A stretch of 64,000 nt of DNA, from NCBI GenBank assembly GCA_035527975.1, contig DATKZM010000058.1, positions 1-64,000 of the forward strand. Direction: 5' to 3'. Of this stretch, positions 60,910-64,000 are shown one piece after another. The DNA comes from DATKZM01 sp035527975. GTDB taxonomy: Bacteria > Pseudomonadota > Alphaproteobacteria > JAPULJ01. The notes below the pieces were generated by a model. It was not told where the DNA came from. It saw only the letters and a list, made by a program, of their open reading frames with translations, and did not search any database. The position numbers and the translations under genes are program-made. Numbering within the stretch: position 1 is the stretch's first letter; every line of letters begins with the position of its first letter.

Positions 60910-61692
60910 ATGAACAGCCAGCCCCCCGTCCAGTTCGGCCGTACTGCCGACGACTATCGCCGCCACCGCGCGGGCTTTCCGGACGTCTTCTTTGAACGCA
61001 TTGCCGCCCATGGTGTTGGCACGGCCGGTCAAAGTCTGCTCGATCTCGGCACTGGCACCGGCACATTGGCCCGGGGGTTTGCGCTTCGAGGCGCCGCCGT
61101 GACCGGTCTTGATCCGTCCGACGATATGCTCACCCAGGCACGCGCGCTCGACGCCGAGGCCGGCATCACCGTCGGCTACGTCACCGCCAAGGCCGAGGCG
61201 ACCGGCCTCGACGACGCCGCGTTCGATAGCGTTACCGCCGGCCAATGCTGGCACTGGTTCGACCGGCCGCGCGCCGCCGCCGAATGCCGCCGCATTCTGA
61301 AGCCAGGCGGCGCGCTCGCGATCGCCCATTTCGACTGGCTGGCCCTGCCCGGCAATGTCGTCGAGGCGACGGAGACGCTCATCCGCCAGCACAATCGCGG
61401 CTGGACAATGTGGGGCAGCACCGGGATCTACCGCGACTGGCTCACCGATATGGCGGTGGCCGGCTTCGAGGCGCTGGAGAGCTTCAGCTTCGACGTTGCC
61501 GTGCCGTACAGCCAAGAGGCGTGGCGCGGCCGCATCCGCGCCAGCGCCGGGGTTGGCGCCAGCTTGGTCGACGCGGCGGTCGCGCGCTTCGACGAGGCGC
61601 ATGCGGCCCTGCTTGAGACTCGCTTTCCCGACGAACCGCTCGCAATCCCGCACCGCGTCTTCGCCGCGGTCGGGCGCAAACCGACAGGATAG
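60910..61692 (+). CDS. Class I SAM-dependent methyltransferase
   Basis: 260 residues. Motif I SLLDLGTGTGTLARGFALRG, VTGLDPSDDMLTQAR, DSVTAGQCWHWFDRPRAA and RILKPGGALAIAHFDW are Methyltransf_11 features; the CWHWF box is typical of a subgroup of small-molecule methyltransferases. It lies seven bases upstream of a MaoC gene. Substrate unknown. Confidence 0.85.
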   Translation: MNSQPPVQFGRTADDYRRHRAGFPDVFFERIAAHGVGTAGQSLLDLGTGTGTLARGFALRGAAVTGLDPSDDMLTQARALDAEAGITVGYVTAKAEATGLDDAAFDSVTAGQCWHWFDRPRAAAECRRILKPGGALAIAHFDWLALPGNVVEATETLIRQHNRGWTMWGSTGIYRDWLTDMAVAGFEALESFSFDVAVPYSQEAWRGRIRASAGVGASLVDAAVARFDEAHAALLETRFPDEPLAIPHRVFAAVGRKPTG

Positions 61693-61699
61693 GGGCCCA

Positions 61700-62143
61700 A
61701 TGACCGTCTATTATGAGGACCTCAAGGTCGGCCAGATTATCGAATATGGCCAACACACCACCGACAAGGACGAGATGGTCGCCTTCGCGCGCCAATGGGA
61801 CCCGCGGCCGTTCCACATCGACGAGGAATTCGCAAAGTCGACCTTCTACGGCAGCCTCACGGCTTCGGGCATCCACACGCTCGCCATGTTCACCCGGGTG
61901 TGCAACCAGGGAACCGCCGACATGGCGGCCCGTGGCGCCTTCGGCTACGAGAAAGTTCGCTTCCTGGCTCCGGTCAAGCCCGGCGACACGCTGGACGGGC
62001 GCTCGGAGATCACGCAAATGCGTCTTTCGAAGAGCCGCCCCGGCCTCGGCATCGTCACCAGCTACGAGAGCTTGACGAACCAGCGCGGCGAACTCGTGCT
62101 TGACTTCACGGTGTCCTATCTGATCGAGGTCCGCCCTGGGTAA
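61700..62143 (+). CDS. MaoC-family (R)-enoyl-CoA hydratase
   Basis: 147-residue hot-dog hydratase. RQWDPRPFHIDEEFAK holds the Asp-x-x-x-x-His catalytic pair near residues 33-38, and GSLTASGIHTLAMF the overhang segment. AGGGG lies five bases before ATG 61700. It hydrates trans-enoyl-CoA esters. Co-directional with the methyltransferase and probably coupled to it. Confidence 0.9.
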   Translation: MTVYYEDLKVGQIIEYGQHTTDKDEMVAFARQWDPRPFHIDEEFAKSTFYGSLTASGIHTLAMFTRVCNQGTADMAARGAFGYEKVRFLAPVKPGDTLDGRSEITQMRLSKSRPGLGIVTSYESLTNQRGELVLDFTVSYLIEVRPG

Positions 62144-62173
62144 CGCAGCGAGCGGCGCCGCGGCTGGCCAGTC

Positions 62174-62770
62174 CTATGCCGCACCCAGCAATGCCCGCCG
62201 GAAGCGGTCCTTGACGATCGCCCCGTTTTTTTCCGGCATCACCCGCGGCAGGTCGTCCGGCGCGATCTTCACACTGGCAAAACCGCAGCCGTTCTTGGCG
62301 TAGATGCGCCCGCACAGCGCTGCCAGACCCGCCTCGTCGCGCACCGTCTCGGTCCAGGAAAAACCGGATGCCGCGGCAATCGCCGGCAGATCAGTGCCAT
62401 ACGCCGTGTGGCTCTTCTGCATGCCGGTCTCGCCGAAGCGTTCGTTGTCGAGCACGACGACGCTGAGGTTCGCCGGCGCCTTGGCGCCCGCCGTGGCGAG
62501 CCCGCCGAGCCCCATCAGCATCTCACCGTCGCCGGTGATCACCAGTACGGGCAGCGCCCGCTGCGCCAGCGCCAGGCCGAGCCCGATGGTCACGGCGCTT
62601 CCCATGCCGCCCCACATATAGAAGTTGCGGTCGTGATCGCCCGCCGCCGCGAGGTCCCAGGTGGGCGAGCCGAGCCCGGCGACCACCAGCGCCTCGCCGC
62701 GCTCGTCCAGCAGCCGCCTCACCACCGCGCGCCGCTCTAACCTTCCATCCGCCGCCATATCGCTCACCAT
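62174..62770 (-). CDS. TPP-dependent decarboxylase, beta (TPP-binding) subunit
   Basis: 198 residues. The TPP-binding motif runs from GDGEMLMGLGGLA to the Asn in VVLDNERFGETGMQKS. Length and the YMWGGMGSAVTIGLGLALAQ opening match the beta subunit of sulfopyruvate decarboxylase (ComE) and the corresponding half of phosphonopyruvate decarboxylase. Seven bases after the alpha-subunit gene. The substrate, sulfopyruvate or a related 3-substituted pyruvate, is inferred from the family. Confidence 0.85.
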   Translation of the reverse strand: MVSDMAADGRLERRAVVRRLLDERGEALVVAGLGSPTWDLAAAGDHDRNFYMWGGMGSAVTIGLGLALAQRALPVLVITGDGEMLMGLGGLATAGAKAPANLSVVVLDNERFGETGMQKSHTAYGTDLPAIAAASGFSWTETVRDEAGLAALCGRIYAKNGCGFASVKIAPDDLPRVMPEKNGAIVKDRFRRALLGAA

Positions 62771-62777
62771 TTCCCGC

Positions 62778-63314
62778 TCACCATTTCTTAGCGCCGATCA
62801 GCTTCTGGCCGATCAACACCGCCGAAGGCAGCATGCGGGTGAAGGTTTCCGCGAGCGCCTCTTCCACCAATCCCGGCAAGGCTTCGGCATCGTCCGTACG
62901 GCGCACCGCGACGCCCATCAGCGAGAGCGCAGCCTGGGTTGCTCGCCCCATCGGCTCCTGCCAGGGATTGAACTCCTCCCACTCGCCGCGCATGGTCACC
63001 AGGATCAGCATCGGAACGCGGCAGTGCTGCGCAAAGGCGAGCATGTTTACGCAATTCCCGACGCCGCTCGACTGCATCAAAAGCGCCCCGCGCTGCCCGC
63101 CAAGCCAGGCGCCGGCGAGCAGACCGATCCCCTCCTCCTCGGTGGTCAGCACCGTCGCGTCGATTGCGTTGTCGGTCTCGCAGAGATCGATGAGACCCGT
63201 ATGTCCGGCATCGGGCACATAGCCAACTTGCGCAATCCCGGCCTCGGTGAAGGCGGCATGGATCGCCTGCTGCCACGGCGTGGCTTCGGCAATAGCGTCC
63301 TGCGGCGCGTTCAA
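62778..63314 (-). CDS. TPP-dependent decarboxylase, alpha (Pyr-domain) subunit
   Basis: 178 residues, a stand-alone pyrimidine-binding domain. The catalytic Glu is in TTEEEGIGLLAGAWLGGQRG; VGYVPDAGHTGLIDLCET and MQSSGVGNCVNMLAFAQHCR are typical of the ComD/Ppd alpha half. It needs the beta subunit for activity; the two genes are adjacent as usual. A GST gene is divergent across a 190-base gap. Confidence 0.85.
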   Translation of the reverse strand: MNAPQDAIAEATPWQQAIHAAFTEAGIAQVGYVPDAGHTGLIDLCETDNAIDATVLTTEEEGIGLLAGAWLGGQRGALLMQSSGVGNCVNMLAFAQHCRVPMLILVTMRGEWEEFNPWQEPMGRATQAALSLMGVAVRRTDDAEALPGLVEEALAETFTRMLPSAVLIGQKLIGAKKW

Positions 63315-63502
63315 GCGGTCCTCCCCAGCTCATTCTGCCTGCACCGGATGGTAAGCCAGCCCCCGGCCAGCGACAACGGCGTTGCCTGCATCGCCGGCCC
63401 GCGATCAATTGGGATGAACTCGCGGGCCGTGCGAGGCACAATGTCCAGGCAAAATGCAATGCGTTTAGCGTGATGCCGCGAAACGGGGGAGACCGCAATC
63501 CA

Positions 63503-64000
63503 ATGAAACTCTATTCCTTCACAGGCTCCTGCGCGCTTGCGCCGCACATCGCGCTCGAATGGGCGGGCGCCGATTACGAGCTCGAGCTGATCAAACGGAG
63601 CGACGCCCGCGAGCCCGATTTCCTCAAGCTCAATCCTATCGGCAAGGTGCCGGTGCTGGTTCTCGACGACGGCACCGTGCTCACGCAAGTAGTGGCGGTG
63701 CTCATGTGGATCGCCGAGCACTTTCCCGACGCCAACTTGAACCCCGCGGCCGGTCCCGATGACCTCTACGAGGCGCGCAAGTGGCTCACTGAGTTCAACG
63801 GCGACATCCATCCGGCCTTCACGCCATATTTCCTCACTTTCCGCTACGCCGATAGCAAAGACGCCCAGAACGAGGTCAAGGCACATGCCGCGCAGGAGGT
63901 CGACCATCAGCTTTCGATCGTCGAGCACCACATGGAGGGCCGGGACTGGGTGATGGGGGACCGGCGCAGCGTGCTAGACACATATCTCTTCGTTTTTTGT
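63503..64000 (+). CDS. Glutathione S-transferase, cut by the right window edge
   Basis: 166 residues from ATG 63503 run open to the last base. MKLYSFTGSCALAPHIALEW has the Cys-x-x-x-Pro-His start of bacterial beta-class GSTs; LNPIGKVPVLVLDDGTVLTQ carries the cis-Pro; RRSVLDTYLFVFC is the start of the N-capping region in the C-terminal domain. About 35-45 residues are missing. Confidence 0.85.
   Translation, partial: MKLYSFTGSCALAPHIALEWAGADYELELIKRSDAREPDFLKLNPIGKVPVLVLDDGTVLTQVVAVLMWIAEHFPDANLNPAAGPDDLYEARKWLTEFNGDIHPAFTPYFLTFRYADSKDAQNEVKAHAAQEVDHQLSIVEHHMEGRDWVMGDRRSVLDTYLFVFC

Noticed and set aside
58385..61066. Minus-strand open frame of 893 codons
   Set aside because: Upstream of GTG 59254 it is antisense to trpB2. 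The dioxygenase domain is complete in the last 289 codons with its own ribosome site.

Overview
The window is a GC-rich (roughly 60-65 %), densely packed chromosomal segment of an alphaproteobacterium. The clues are DUF2336, a GPDRR-type receiver protein, a CtaA/Cox15 haem A synthase, a DctPQM TRAP system and many CoA-linked catabolic genes of the kind common in Hyphomicrobiales and Rhodospirillales. The genus cannot be told from the sequence. The gene content suggests a versatile aerobic or facultative degrader of aromatic acids, aromatic amines and tryptophan. No complete tRNA or rRNA gene and no CRISPR array was found.

Layout. 0-0.9 kb is a scar region: a truncated IS30-type transposase, then 3'-terminal fragments of tRNA-fMet and tRNA-Val(CAC). 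0.9-4.6 kb holds a receiver protein and an EmrAB-type efflux pair. 4.7-8.7 kb is a MarR-controlled operon of Rieske oxygenase, glutamine-synthetase-like ligase and thioesterase, with a clear palindromic operator. 8.8-12.6 kb is an operon of thioesterase, acyl-CoA ligase and FAD hydroxylase. 12.8-18.8 kb has a metal-receptor-like protein, an SDR, a CheY-like protein and a fadH/GST/MBL operon. 18.9-22.4 kb carries a DUF123 protein, a Lys/Gly-rich secreted protein, an AEC transporter and a methyltransferase. 22.5-28.5 kb is a Liv-type ABC importer with a fused LivH-LivM permease and an LLM flavoenzyme. 28.5-41.9 kb has haem A synthase, a benzoate-CoA-ligase-like enzyme, hcrCAB (4-hydroxybenzoyl-CoA reductase), two related membrane Ser/Thr kinases and a BenE transporter. 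42.2-47.2 kb is a MarR-flanked cluster of a transglutaminase-fold protein, two QueG/RdhA-like iron-sulfur proteins and a PaaK-like ligase. 47.4-55.2 kb holds kynureninase, a large GT-C-like membrane protein, an M20 hydrolase, a thioesterase and a TRAP transporter. 55.4-58.4 kb is a decaying stretch with two genes interrupted by in-frame stops, a DUF2336 protein and an AT-rich island. 58.4-64 kb has tryptophan 2,3-dioxygenase, TrpB2, a methyltransferase, a MaoC protein, a two-subunit TPP decarboxylase and a partial GST.

How the genes fit together. Several blocks converge on CoA-thioester chemistry of aromatic acids: uptake (Liv-type importer, BenE), activation (three ligases of different families), ring hydroxylation (Rieske, FAD) or reductive dehydroxylation (HcrCAB), and release (three thioesterases). 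Kynureninase and tryptophan dioxygenase feed anthranilate into the same chemistry. HcrCAB is classically part of anaerobic 4-hydroxybenzoate metabolism, yet it sits here among oxygenases and aa3-oxidase biogenesis. The best candidate for an undescribed system is the 42.2-47.2 kb MarR/transglutaminase/paired FeS/PaaK cluster.

Mobile and repeat DNA is prominent: a 262-bp MITE inserted exactly in the benE stop codon, three copies of a 65-bp palindromic repeat, two copies of a 50-bp palindrome, two unrelated large inverted repeats, and 24-bp and 7-bp tandem arrays.
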